NCBI RefSeq assembly: GCF_022374895.2 | Contig: NZ_CP092423.2 | Location: 806,001-870,000 of the forward strand | Direction: 5' to 3' | DNA: 64,000 nt | From: Mycobacterium lentiflavum | GTDB taxonomy: Bacteria > Actinomycetota > Actinomycetes > Mycobacteriales > Mycobacteriaceae | Shown: positions 1 through 8,331 of the stretch, in pieces | Numbering within the stretch: the first letter of the stretch is position 1 | How the letters are laid out: every line of letters begins with the position of its first letter | Made by a program: the position numbers and the translations under genes | The notes under the pieces: model-generated | Databases searched by the model: none | Seen by the model: only the letters and a program-made list of their open reading frames with translations | What the model was told of the DNA's origin: nothing

Positions 1-75
1 TTGGCCGAACACGCCACGCGGTTGCGCGCCGAGGGCGCGCTGCCACCCCCGCGTAAGAAGAGCCGCAGGCGCTAA
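1..75 (+). CDS. hemD: Uroporphyrinogen-III synthase HemD/CysG-type, C-terminal end only
   Basis: Only the last 24 codons are in the window, ending in TAA at 73-75. The tail is basic (PPPRKKSRRR), as I recall for the mycobacterial bifunctional HemD/CysG protein (Rv0511). The stop is followed immediately by the hemB ATG, with no spacer. That tight fit and the hemB neighbour are the main support, because no catalytic part is visible. The family closes hydroxymethylbilane to uroporphyrinogen III and may also methylate it. Confidence 0.7.
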   Translation: MAEHATRLRAEGALPPPRKKSRRR

Positions 76-1056
76 ATGAGCTTCCCGCGGCAGCGCCCGC
101 GTCGGCTCCGTTCCACCCCCGCGTTGCGTCGCTTGGTGGCCCAAACATCGTTGGAGCCAAGGCATTTGGTGTTGCCAATGTTCGTCGCCGACGGGATCGA
201 CGAACCACGGCCGATCCCGTCGATGACCGACGTTGTGCAGCACACCCGCGAATCGCTGCGCCGCGCGGCTGCCGATGCGGTGGCAGCCGGAGTGGGCGGC
301 CTGATGCTGTTCGGTGTGCCGCTCGACGAGGACAAGGATCCGACCGGCTCGGCCGGTACCGACCCCGACGGCATTCTCAACGTCGCGCTTCGGGACCTGG
401 CCAAGGATCTCGGTGACGCAACGGTATTGATGGCCGACACCTGCCTCGACGAATTCACCGATCACGGTCACTGCGGCGTCCTCGACGCCCGAGGTCGGGT
501 GGACAACGACGCCACGCTAAGGCGATACGTGAAATTAGCTGTGGCGCAAGCGGAGTCAGGCGCTCATGTGGTGGGTCCGAGCGGCATGATGGACGGGCAG
601 GTGGGCGCCATTCGCGACGGCCTGGACGCGGCGGGCTACACCGATGTGGTGATCCTCGCCTACGCCGCGAAGTTCGCTTCGGCGTTCTACGGCCCGTTCC
701 GGGAAGCGGTGAGCTCCAGCCTGTCCGGCGACCGCCGTACCTACCAGCAGGAACCCGGCAACGTCCGAGAAGCGCTGCGTGAGATCGAGCTGGACATCGA
801 CGAGGGCGCCGACATCATCATGGTCAAGCCCGCGATGAGTTACCTCGACGTGCTGTCCGCGGCGGCGGAAGTCTCGCCGGTGCCGGTCGCCGCCTACCAG
901 GTGTCGGGGGAGTACGCGATGATTTGTGCTGCGGCAGCGAACAACTGGATCGACAAGCGGGTCGCGGCGTTGGAATCGCTGACCAGTATTCGCCGTGCGG
1001 GTGCCGACATTGTGCTGACGTATTGGGCCGCGGAGGCGGCGGGTTGGCTTTCCTAA
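76..1056 (+). CDS. hemB: Porphobilinogen synthase (delta-aminolevulinic acid dehydratase)
   Basis: Condenses two 5-aminolevulinate molecules to porphobilinogen in cytosolic haem synthesis. The 326-residue length is normal. Both catalytic lysines are visible: K199 in AYAAKFASAFYG and the Schiff-base K251 in GADIIMVKPAMSY. The metal-binding stretch is TCLDEFTDHGHCG, with C123, H130, H132 and C133. An aspartate stands where classical zinc enzymes have the middle cysteine, a variant I associate with actinobacteria. The ATG abuts the hemD stop, so the two are almost certainly co-translated; hemL lies 14 kb downstream. Confidence 0.97.
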   Translation: MSFPRQRPRRLRSTPALRRLVAQTSLEPRHLVLPMFVADGIDEPRPIPSMTDVVQHTRESLRRAAADAVAAGVGGLMLFGVPLDEDKDPTGSAGTDPDGILNVALRDLAKDLGDATVLMADTCLDEFTDHGHCGVLDARGRVDNDATLRRYVKLAVAQAESGAHVVGPSGMMDGQVGAIRDGLDAAGYTDVVILAYAAKFASAFYGPFREAVSSSLSGDRRTYQQEPGNVREALREIELDIDEGADIIMVKPAMSYLDVLSAAAEVSPVPVAAYQVSGEYAMICAAAANNWIDKRVAALESLTSIRRAGADIVLTYWAAEAAGWLS

Positions 1057-1095
1057 CGGCCACATCGGCGGTAGACAATCAGGGATGAGGCTGCA

Positions 1096-1638
1096 ATGAC
1101 GACAGCGAGCGATGCTGATCCCGGGCCGTTGTTCTACGAACCCGGCGCCAGCTGGCTTTGGGTGTTGAGTGGCCCGGCGGCGGCGGTGTCGATGGTTCTG
1201 ATCGAAATGTGGAGTGGCGCAGCGATATCGCTGTGGGTCCCGGCCATTTTTCTGGTGATGGTGTCGGGGTTCATCTCGTTGCAGATCAAGGCGGCGCGGA
1301 TCCATGTGTCGGTCGAACTGACCCAGGATGCCTTGCGTCAGGGCACCGAGACGATCTTGGTCCGCGAAATCATCAAGGTTTACCCCGAACCGGAGCATCC
1401 GGAGAATTCCGACAAGGAGTTGGCGCGCTGGCAGTCGGCTCGGGCGCTCGGCGAACTGTTCGGCGTGCCGCGCGGCCGGACCGGAATCGGTCTCAAGCTC
1501 ACCGGGGGTCGCACCGCGCAGGCCTGGGCGAAACGCCATCGTCGTCTTCGGGAAGCGTTGACCCCGCTGGTACAGGAGCGCGTGGAGCCGGCCCGATCGG
1601 ACGCCTGGGACATCGACGACGATGAGCCCGAGCTGTGA
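1096..1638 (+). CDS. DUF3093 membrane protein (Rv0513-like)
   Basis: A 180-residue protein with two predicted membrane helices near residues 22-40 and 46-66 and a charged cytoplasmic C-terminal half. It fits the actinobacterial DUF3093 family, which follows hemB in mycobacteria. No catalytic motif is visible and the function is unknown. Its TGA overlaps the GTG of the next gene by 4 nt (GTGA), so the two are probably translationally coupled. The start ATG follows a GATGAGG purine stretch. Confidence 0.85.
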   Translation: MTTASDADPGPLFYEPGASWLWVLSGPAAAVSMVLIEMWSGAAISLWVPAIFLVMVSGFISLQIKAARIHVSVELTQDALRQGTETILVREIIKVYPEPEHPENSDKELARWQSARALGELFGVPRGRTGIGLKLTGGRTAQAWAKRHRRLREALTPLVQERVEPARSDAWDIDDDEPEL

Positions 1639-1895
1639 GGGCCCGATATCGCGCCGTGGCCGAACTCGTCGTCGCCTGTGCGGCGCTGGTGGGTGTCGGG
1701 GTGAGCTGGCTGCACGCGCGACACATCGTCAACGTCGCGCCGATCACCGACGGCCAGCCGTCCACGACGGCGCTGGTGTACAACCCTCAGCTGCTGCTGG
1801 TGGCCATGCTGCTGGCGATGATCGCCGGAGTGCTGGCCGTCCTCGGAATCGCCAGGCTGTGGCGCGCTCGACGCGCCGCTACGCCGTCTTCCTGA
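1635..1895 (+). CDS. Small two-helix membrane protein (Rv0514-like)
   Basis: An 86-residue protein starting with GTG inside the stop of the upstream DUF3093 gene. Two hydrophobic helices (about residues 8-25 and 50-72) flank a polar loop, and the tail is basic (RLWRARRAA). Position and size match Rv0514. Function is unknown; coupling suggests it works with the DUF3093 protein in the membrane. Its 3' end overlaps the convergent STAS-domain gene by 17 nt. Confidence 0.75.
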   Translation: MRARYRAVAELVVACAALVGVGVSWLHARHIVNVAPITDGQPSTTALVYNPQLLLVAMLLAMIAGVLAVLGIARLWRARRAATPSS

Positions 1896-2313
1896 ACAGC
1901 GGCAGTGTCAGCCGGCGGCGGCAGACGACCGCGTCGGCCAGGTCGCCGAATGCCTCGGGCACCGAGCCGGCGATCGGATACGCCGCGTCGCCGTCGCTGG
2001 CGACCACCTGCTCGATCACGCCGTCACCGGCGACCAGCGTCCACTGGACACCGGCGCGGCGGCAATCCTCGTCGAATGTGTACAGCAGCGAGAAGCCGGC
2101 ACCGGCGAAGTGGGTCACGGCGCTGATGTCGAGCACCAGGGGATTGTCACCAACGATGAAACGGCGAACGCAGCCACTGACCCGGTCGACATTGACGGCG
2201 TCGATCTCTCCCCGGATGGTCACCACCGTGGCGAGGTGGCGGCAGTGAGCCCGAACTTCGGCTCCGCCGCAGTCGAGGCTGCCCTGTCGAGCCGTGGTCA
2301 TCGCGATCGTCAT
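1879..2313 (-). CDS. STAS-domain anti-sigma-factor antagonist (Rv0516c/OprA-like)
   Basis: A 144-residue cytosolic STAS protein. The core VVTIRGEIDAVNV, PLVLDISAVTHFAGAG and a GVQWTLVAG strand are recognisable. In M. tuberculosis the homologue Rv0516c (OprA) is phosphorylated by the kinase PknD in osmosensory signalling; I infer the same role here. The open frame extends 25 codons upstream, but I chose the internal ATG at 2313 because it fits the family N terminus and follows a GGGGGC purine run. The 13E12-type gene that lies next to this locus in M. tuberculosis is absent. Confidence 0.85.
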   Translation of the reverse strand: MTIAMTTARQGSLDCGGAEVRAHCRHLATVVTIRGEIDAVNVDRVSGCVRRFIVGDNPLVLDISAVTHFAGAGFSLLYTFDEDCRRAGVQWTLVAGDGVIEQVVASDGDAAYPIAGSVPEAFGDLADAVVCRRRLTLPLFRKTA

Positions 2314-2402
2314 GAACGCCCCCATTTCGGTGGTGGTGCGAAGGCCGCCCGCAATGCCGACCAAGCTAGTTACTACCGTGCCTGCCAAACTTAAGGAGAC
2401 CG

Positions 2403-2420
2403 ACAGTTACGTCTAACTGT
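2403..2420. promoter_or_regulatory. Inverted repeat upstream of the STAS gene and the acyltransferase
   Basis: Perfect 7-bp arms ACAGTTA and TAACTGT are separated by CGTC. It sits about 90 bp upstream of the STAS gene start and 155 bp upstream of the acyltransferase, in the only gap between these divergent genes. Possibly a regulator site; no protein is assigned. The rest of 2314-2574 holds nothing else I can support. Confidence 0.4.
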
Positions 2421-2574
2421 TTGCTAAAAAGCTGACGGCGACTGTGCCGGCGGAGGTATACGAGCGGGCGCACCGTCGCCATCACGAGATCCGGGCCGCC
2501 GCGCTGTTAGGCTGCTCTGGCTACCGGTTGCGAGTCGGGGGGCTTGGCATAGGGCGAAATGCCCGGTCAGCCGG

Positions 2575-3858
2575 GTGAGAAGGCCAACGAAACTGCAGGG
2601 TCCAGAGCGAAAGAGCGTCGTGCGCAGCGCAGAGATCAAGGGTGAGATCAAGGCCCTGACGGGACTCCGCATCGTCGCCGCGGTGTGGGTGGTGCTGTTT
2701 CATTTCCGGCCGATGCTGAGCGACATCTCGCCCGATTTCCGCGAGAACCTGGCTCCGGTGCTCAATTGCGGCGCCCAAGGCGTCGACCTGTTCTTCATCC
2801 TCAGCGGGTTCGTGCTGACCTGGAACTACCTGGACCGGATGGGCCGTTCCTGGTCGACGCGCGAGACCCTGCACTTCCTGTGGCTGCGGTTGGCTCGGGT
2901 GTGGCCGGTTTACCTGGTCACCATGCACCTGGCCGCGCTGCTGGTGATCCTGTCGCTGCACGTCGGCCACGTTCCGCTGCCCGAGGCGAACGACCTCACC
3001 GCGGTCAGCTACATCCGCCAGGTCCTGCTCGTGCAGCTGTGGTTCGAGCCGTTCTTCGACGGAACCAGCTGGGACGGACCGGCCTGGTCGATCAGCGCGG
3101 AATGGCTGGCTTACCTGCTGTTCGGCCTGCTCGCCCTGGTGGTCTTCCGGATGAAGCTGGCCACTCGGGCGCGGACCCTGATGTGGCTGGCCGTCGCGGC
3201 GTCGCTGCCGCCGGTGCTGATGCTCTTGGCCAGCGGCCACTTCTACACGCCGTGGAGTTGGTTGCCGCGGATTGTGACGCAGTTCGCCGCCGGGGCGCTG
3301 GCCTGCGCGGCCGTGCGCCGGTTGCGGCTGAGCGATCGCGGTCGCCACATCGCCGGATACCTCTCGTTGCTGTTGCTGGCCGCCGTGGTAGGCGTCCTGT
3401 ACTGGTTTAACGCCCATCCGATCAGCGGGGTCGAGGAAAACGACAGCGGCGGCGTGGTCGACGCGCTGTTCGTCCCCCTGGTCATCACGCTGGCGGTCGG
3501 CGTGGGCAGCCTGCCCAGGCTGCTGTCGACCCGGGTGATGGTCTACGGCGGGCAGATCTCGTTCTGCTTGTACATGGTGCACGAGCTGGTGCACACGTCC
3601 TGGGGATGGGCGGTCGAACAATTCGAGCTCACGCCGTGGGAGTCCGATTCCCCCTGGAAGTGGAACGTGCTGGGCCTGTTTGCGATTACCGTGGCGCTGT
3701 CCAGCCTGCTCTATCACGTCGTGGAGGAGCCCGCCCGTCGCTGGATGCGCAGGATGGTCGACGTCCGTCCCGCCGCCCAGCCCACCGAGCCGGCCCCGGC
3801 CAAGGTTCACCAGATCGACGGTGGACTGGAACCGATCGCCGAGCGCACAGCGTCCTGA
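2575..3858 (+). CDS. Acyltransferase 3 family membrane protein (Rv0517-like)
   Basis: A 427-residue integral membrane acyltransferase of the OafA/YrhL type, with about ten hydrophobic helices. Family motifs are visible: ALTGLRIVAAVWVVLFHF at the N terminus with its conserved His, LFFILSGFVLTW, WSISAEWLAYLLF, LYMVHELVH and VVEEPARRWMRRM at the C terminus. Such enzymes acylate sugars or lipids at the membrane; the acceptor here is unknown. The start is ambiguous between GTG 2575 and GTG 2620; the latter follows a purine-rich GAGCGAAAGAG stretch, and both precede the conserved domain. An SGNH hydrolase gene follows. Confidence 0.9.
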   Translation: MRRPTKLQGPERKSVVRSAEIKGEIKALTGLRIVAAVWVVLFHFRPMLSDISPDFRENLAPVLNCGAQGVDLFFILSGFVLTWNYLDRMGRSWSTRETLHFLWLRLARVWPVYLVTMHLAALLVILSLHVGHVPLPEANDLTAVSYIRQVLLVQLWFEPFFDGTSWDGPAWSISAEWLAYLLFGLLALVVFRMKLATRARTLMWLAVAASLPPVLMLLASGHFYTPWSWLPRIVTQFAAGALACAAVRRLRLSDRGRHIAGYLSLLLLAAVVGVLYWFNAHPISGVEENDSGGVVDALFVPLVITLAVGVGSLPRLLSTRVMVYGGQISFCLYMVHELVHTSWGWAVEQFELTPWESDSPWKWNVLGLFAITVALSSLLYHVVEEPARRWMRRMVDVRPAAQPTEPAPAKVHQIDGGLEPIAERTAS

Positions 3859-4073
3859 GTGCCCGCGAATCATGCTGTGCCGCATAACCTCTCGGACCAG
3901 GAGTTGGCCGTGTAGTGGCGCCGCACTGGTAGCTTGGGGCATGCTGGTCGACTCGGTCCCGGATCACGCATGTGCAACATCGCGTTGACCACCGGTTCGG
4001 GTCGGTTATTCGTACGATTTCCGTTAGTTGGGGTGCACTTCCGGGCCACGCCGTGTACAGGGGGGAGGTAAGA

Positions 4074-4769
4074 GTGAGTCGTCTGGCCGCGTTCGTCGTC
4101 AACCTCGCTCTGCTGGTAGGCCTGGGCTGTGAAGCCGTGGCACACCCGGCACCCGTGCGGCCCTACCAGGCATTGACGCTGGATGGCCGGCTGACCCACA
4201 TCGCGGTGGTCGGCGACTCCTACACGACCGGGACCGACGAGGGCGGCCTGGGCCCGAACGCGTGGACCGCCCTTGCCTGGCAGGCACTCACCAAACGCGG
4301 CCTTCAGATCGACGCCGACGTGGCGGCCGAGGGCAGGGCCGGTTATGCCGTACCCGGCGACCACGGCAGCATCTTCGAGGATCTGACCGTCAGGTCGGTC
4401 AAGGCCGACGACGTGCTGGTGGTGTTCTTCGGCTCCCGCAACGACCAGGGCACCGATCCCGGCATGCTGGCCGGCCGGGCGCGCGACACCTTCCAAGTCG
4501 CGCGGATCCTGGCACCGACGGCGAGATTCCTGGTGATCGGGCCGCCGTGGCCGACCGCCGATGTGCCCGAAAACGTGTTGCAGATTCGTGACGTGCTCAA
4601 CTCCGAGGCGCGCGCCGCGGGCGCGGCGTTCGTCGACCCGATCGGCGCCCACTGGTTCGTCGACAGGCCGGACCTGATCGGCCCAGATGGCGTGCACCCC
4701 AACGACGCCGGGCACCGATACTTGGCTGACAAGATTGCGCCGCTGATTCGCACGCAGCTATTCAGGTAG
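4074..4769 (+). CDS. Secreted SGNH/GDSL-type hydrolase (Rv0518-like)
   Basis: A 231-residue exported hydrolase. An N-terminal signal peptide (AAFVVNLALLVGLG) leads to the SGNH blocks: nucleophile in VVGDSYTTG, an Asn-bearing FGSRND block and the Asp/His pair in DGVHPNDAGH. The open frame runs upstream to 3972, but GTG 4074 is preceded by a near-ideal GGGGGAGGT ribosome site and starts exactly at the signal peptide. It lies 215 nt after the acyltransferase gene. Likely an extracytoplasmic esterase on envelope glycolipids; the substrate is inferred only from context. Confidence 0.85.
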   Translation: MSRLAAFVVNLALLVGLGCEAVAHPAPVRPYQALTLDGRLTHIAVVGDSYTTGTDEGGLGPNAWTALAWQALTKRGLQIDADVAAEGRAGYAVPGDHGSIFEDLTVRSVKADDVLVVFFGSRNDQGTDPGMLAGRARDTFQVARILAPTARFLVIGPPWPTADVPENVLQIRDVLNSEARAAGAAFVDPIGAHWFVDRPDLIGPDGVHPNDAGHRYLADKIAPLIRTQLFR

Positions 4770-4847
4770 CGAGACACCGAAAGTTTCGGCGGGCTGGCCC
4801 CCTCAAAATGCCAGCCGCGCAAGGCTTTACGCGCCAACCCTGAGCGC

Positions 4848-4964
4848 TTAGTCCTCTGCGTGCCGTTCGTAGTCCCACTGCTCGAGGCGTGCTTGTAGCT
4901 GCATCAAGCCGATTCCGACGACTGGCGTAGCAGCCGCGATGCAGACCAACAACAGCGGGGACAT
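4848..4964 (-). CDS. 38-residue membrane peptide, hypothetical
   Basis: A short gene easily missed by length cut-offs. ATG at 4962-4964 is preceded on the minus strand by GGAGG with a 6-nt spacer, the best ribosome site in this region. The peptide begins MSPLLLVCIAAATPVVG, giving one membrane helix (about residues 3-21), followed by an amphipathic charged tail QARLEQWDYERHAED. It stands alone between the SGNH gene and the stop of the large acyltransferase. I do not recognise a named family, and its function is unknown. Confidence 0.65.
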   Translation of the reverse strand: MSPLLLVCIAAATPVVGIGLMQLQARLEQWDYERHAED

Positions 4965-5044
4965 TTCAAACCTCCAAAACCCTTATATTCGTAACACGTT
5001 CGGATTCGCGGCGGGGTTCATTCGCAAAGAAAGTCATCGCAACG

Positions 5045-7222
5045 TCATCCGTCCGTTATGGCTCCGTCTGCCAGTGCGCCCAGCACTGGTGCCAACAACT
5101 GCGCATATTCGGTTGTGACGTGGTTGTCGTCGCGAAACACCAGGGTGTTACCGACGATCATCGGGCAACGCTGCGCTGTGCAGAACAGGTCGGTGAGGTC
5201 GGCGTAGTGGCCGCCATTGCCGGTGGCCGCGGCCCGCTCCGCGGAGATACCGCCGTCGTTGACCGCGACCGAACGGCTTGGCGCGCAGGCGGTGGCGTCG
5301 TCCAGGTGTCCGGATAGGCACGTGGGCACCGGGGACTGCGGATCCGGGGCGGGGCCGAGAACCAGGACGGTCGCGCCGGTGCGCCGCAGTTGTGCGACGG
5401 TGCGACCCAGCGTCTCGATCCACGCCGGGTCGTAGGACACGAAGCCGAAGTCGCCGCCGTAGCGCCGGCTCATGTCCAGCACGACCAGCCGCGGATGCTC
5501 GGCGGCCACCCGGGCCAGGACCTGCGCGCGCCACTGTTCGCACTCGGTGTACTCGCGGCCCAGATACGGGCTGTCGATGGGCAGGTCCTGGATCGGGCAG
5601 GTCACTTTGGCCATCGTTTCCAGTCGCCAGTGCCGCTGCTCGGCGACCTGCGCAAAGCCCGGGTTCCACATCGCGGCGTGCGAGTCGCCGATCAGCGCGA
5701 CCGTCGTCGGCGAGCCGACGTCGCCTGCCGCGCACTCGCTTTGCCCGATGTCGCGCCAGGAGCGCACGCAGCCGTTGACGAAGACGGCGGCCTTGTCGGC
5801 CTGCGCGTGGGCCAGCGGCGGATCCAGGTTCGACGGGACGGCCCGCAGGCCGGCGGCCTTCGCGACGGCGTCGCGCACCTGCGCCAGGGCCTGCTGGATG
5901 GCTGTTTGCTGCACATCGGCGTTGGGGGCCGCGGTGGGCAGCGCCATGATGGTGGCCTTCGCCGCGGCCGGGCCGTGGCCCACCGGAACCGGTATCACCG
6001 TCAGCAACAGCACGCAGGCGGATGCGGTGGCGGCACTGGCGATCCCGGCCACCGCCAGGCTCGTCTTGGCCGAGCGGCGCAGCGCAGCGGCGAATCGGCC
6101 GGGATTCTCCACCAGATGGAACGTGATCACTGCGAGCCCGGCGGAGACGGCGGTCGCAGCCAATCGGGCCGCCAGGCCGGCTTCGCCCAGCAGCCGCGGC
6201 ATCAGCAGCAGCACCGGCCAATGCCAGAGGTACCAGGAGTACGACACCCGCCCGATCGCGCGCATCGCCGGCCGGCACAGCAGCCGGCCGACCCCGAGGC
6301 TGCGGGTGACGCAGCCGCCGCCGATTACCAGCGCGGTGCCCAGCACCGGCAGCAGCGCCGCGGTGCCCGGGTACGGCGTGGCGGGGCCCAGCTGCGTGCA
6401 GGTCAGCAGGATCAGCGTCAGGCCACCCCAGCCGGCGATCGCCGCGGGCAGCACCGGCAGTCGGCGCCACTGCTCGATCGACAACGCGACGAGCCCACCG
6501 ACGGCCAGCTCCCAGGCGCGGGTGGGCAACGAGAAGAACGCCCACGGCGGCGAACTGCGGGTCCACAGCACGGCCGTCGCCAGCGAGGCCGCGGCGACCA
6601 ACGCCAGCACCGTCGCGTACGGCGCCGCCTTGGCCCCGGAATCAGATTCAGCGTCGCGCCGCATGCGCCCGACCAACCATGCGGTGCCGATGATCAGCAC
6701 CGGCCACACCAGATAGAACTGCTCCTCGACGCCGAGTGACCAGTAGTGCTGGAACGGCGAGGGCGCCTCGGCGTTGAGGTAGTCGGTGCCTTGGTGGGCG
6801 AACCGGTAGTTGCCGACGTAGAGCGCACTGGCGATGCCGTCGAGGAATACGCTGCGGGCCTGCAACGGCGGCAGCACGAGGGCCGCCGCAATGGCGGTGG
6901 CGACGGCGACGGTGGCCGCTGCCGGCAACAGCCGGCGGGCCCGCGCGCCGTAAAAGCGGCCCAGCGCAATGGTTTTCGCGGTGCTGACTTCGCGCCACAG
7001 CAGGCCGGTGATCAGGAAGCCGGAGATGACGAAGAAAATGTCGACGCCGATGAAGCCGCCGGCGGTACCGGGAATGCCCGCGTGGTACAGAACTACGGCA
7101 ACGACCGCGACGGCCCGCAGGCCCTCGATGTCGGGGCGGAAGCCGCGTCGCCGGATTTGTCGGGTGGGGCTATCGCCCGCTGGTGAGGGCGGGCTCGACG
7201 CGGTTTCCTGCCGGACTGCCAT
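5045..7222 (-). CDS. Acyltransferase 3 with C-terminal SGNH domain
   Basis: A 725-residue two-domain protein. Residues 1 to about 390 form a multi-pass acyltransferase 3 domain ([61 protein letters not shown]). The C-terminal part is an extracytoplasmic SGNH domain with the nucleophile in ALIGDSHAAMWN and a catalytic Asp/His block DDNHVTTEYAQLL. This fusion is typical of envelope O-acetylation enzymes, including several mycobacterial OafA-like proteins. The frame is open to 7291, but ATG 7222, 20 nt after the esterase stop, gives the expected N terminus. Probably one transcript with the upstream esterase; the acceptor is unknown. Confidence 0.9.
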   Translation of the reverse strand: MAVRQETASSPPSPAGDSPTRQIRRRGFRPDIEGLRAVAVVAVVLYHAGIPGTAGGFIGVDIFFVISGFLITGLLWREVSTAKTIALGRFYGARARRLLPAAATVAVATAIAAALVLPPLQARSVFLDGIASALYVGNYRFAHQGTDYLNAEAPSPFQHYWSLGVEEQFYLVWPVLIIGTAWLVGRMRRDAESDSGAKAAPYATVLALVAAASLATAVLWTRSSPPWAFFSLPTRAWELAVGGLVALSIEQWRRLPVLPAAIAGWGGLTLILLTCTQLGPATPYPGTAALLPVLGTALVIGGGCVTRSLGVGRLLCRPAMRAIGRVSYSWYLWHWPVLLLMPRLLGEAGLAARLAATAVSAGLAVITFHLVENPGRFAAALRRSAKTSLAVAGIASAATASACVLLLTVIPVPVGHGPAAAKATIMALPTAAPNADVQQTAIQQALAQVRDAVAKAAGLRAVPSNLDPPLAHAQADKAAVFVNGCVRSWRDIGQSECAAGDVGSPTTVALIGDSHAAMWNPGFAQVAEQRHWRLETMAKVTCPIQDLPIDSPYLGREYTECEQWRAQVLARVAAEHPRLVVLDMSRRYGGDFGFVSYDPAWIETLGRTVAQLRRTGATVLVLGPAPDPQSPVPTCLSGHLDDATACAPSRSVAVNDGGISAERAAATGNGGHYADLTDLFCTAQRCPMIVGNTLVFRDDNHVTTEYAQLLAPVLGALADGAITDG

Positions 7223-7242
7223 GCCTTTGTTGGGATGCCTCG

Positions 7243-8118
7243 CTAGGTCGCCAGCCAGGAAAGCTCGCCGGGTAGTTGCAGACGCCACCACGTCATGTCG
7301 TGGCCTCCGACCGTGAAGCTTACCGCCGGTGGCGTTTTGAGTTGGCTCACGAATTGGCGTGTCGCGGGATAGAAACGGTCGAATGTCCCGCAGTCCACCC
7401 GCAGCGGAATCTGGGACAACGCCGGCAGGCCCATCACGCTGTTCGTCATCCAGTCCTCTTCGCTGTCAAACGCTTTGGGTGCCGAGTCGGCGTAGGACAT
7501 GTACAGCGCCGGGCTGATCGCGCAGATCCCCGCGGTCCGCGTCGGCCCCAGCATGGCGCCCAGGCGCAGTGCCCCGTATCCACCCATGGACCAGCCCATG
7601 AAGCCCACCCGCGACGTATCCATGCCCATGGAGCCCAGCATCGGCAACAGCTCGTCGAGGACCATCGCACCGGAGTCGGTGCCGTCGGCCCGCTTATGCC
7701 AGTAGGAGTCACTGCCACCGTCGACGCCGACCACCGCGAACGGCGGTTTGCCCTCCTTGACCAGTCGGGCCAGCGCGTCCTCGACGCCGCAGTCCAGCAT
7801 CATGTTTGCGTCGCCGTCCTTGCCGTGCAGCGCGATTACCGGCCGCAGCAATCCGCTCTGCGACGTCTGCCCGGGCGGCAGCGCGATCACCCAGTTGGTC
7901 TTGACCCCGCCGCGCGCCTTGGAGATGAACGAGCCCGTCAGTTTGGTGGTCAGGTTGCTGCTCGCGGTCGACGGTTCGAATGGGGCGGGCAGTGGCGCCG
8001 CTTGTGGTTCGAGCGGATCCAGCCAGGCGCTCAACGCCCAGGCACCCGCGGCCGCAACGGTGGCATTGGCGCCCATTCGCAGCACCGCGCGGCGGTTCGG
8101 TTCAGGCACGAGCGTCAT
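7243..8118 (-). CDS. Exported alpha/beta-hydrolase esterase (Rv0519c-like)
   Basis: A 291-residue esterase of the esterase-D/mycolyltransferase-like fold. The N terminus NRRAVLRMGANAT followed by a hydrophobic segment looks like a twin-arginine signal. The nucleophile elbow is GFMGWSMGG (S177) and H273 in VGGHDMTWW is the likely catalytic His, with D242 or D247 as the acid. It is the first gene of a minus-strand pair with the acyltransferase-SGNH gene. It matches Rv0519c in position and in lacking a named substrate; an acyl ester on an envelope lipid is a reasonable guess. Confidence 0.85.
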   Translation of the reverse strand: MTLVPEPNRRAVLRMGANATVAAAGAWALSAWLDPLEPQAAPLPAPFEPSTASSNLTTKLTGSFISKARGGVKTNWVIALPPGQTSQSGLLRPVIALHGKDGDANMMLDCGVEDALARLVKEGKPPFAVVGVDGGSDSYWHKRADGTDSGAMVLDELLPMLGSMGMDTSRVGFMGWSMGGYGALRLGAMLGPTRTAGICAISPALYMSYADSAPKAFDSEEDWMTNSVMGLPALSQIPLRVDCGTFDRFYPATRQFVSQLKTPPAVSFTVGGHDMTWWRLQLPGELSWLAT

Positions 8119-8194
8119 AATGCCGCGCCCCCAGCGTCATTCCGACCCCGTCGCGGCGTTTGGAAGGGCATTGTGATGCGGCAGTCATCGAGCA

Positions 8195-8251
8195 GTGACG
8201 TGCTGCGCGTCACAGTCGGGCGGATGGAATCTGCGAGGTTTCAACCCTCGC
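8195..8251 (+). promoter_or_regulatory. Leader of the ssuD-like gene with two stem-loops
   Basis: Two perfect 6-bp stems each enclose a 7-nt loop: GTGACG/CGTCAC at 8195-8213 and GCGAGG/CCTCGC at 8233-8251. A possible leader peptide starts at GTG 8195 with two adjacent cysteine codons as residues 3 and 4 and stops at 8311, 20 nt before the ssuD start. An attenuator responding to sulfur is conceivable, but no strong ribosome site precedes this GTG. Confidence 0.35.
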
Positions 8252-8331
8252 GCGGCGCAACATGCTTCGCGACGCTGGAGCTTTCGTGCACGGTTTCGAA
8301 ACGAATGCTGACAAGAACGGAAGAGGATTCG

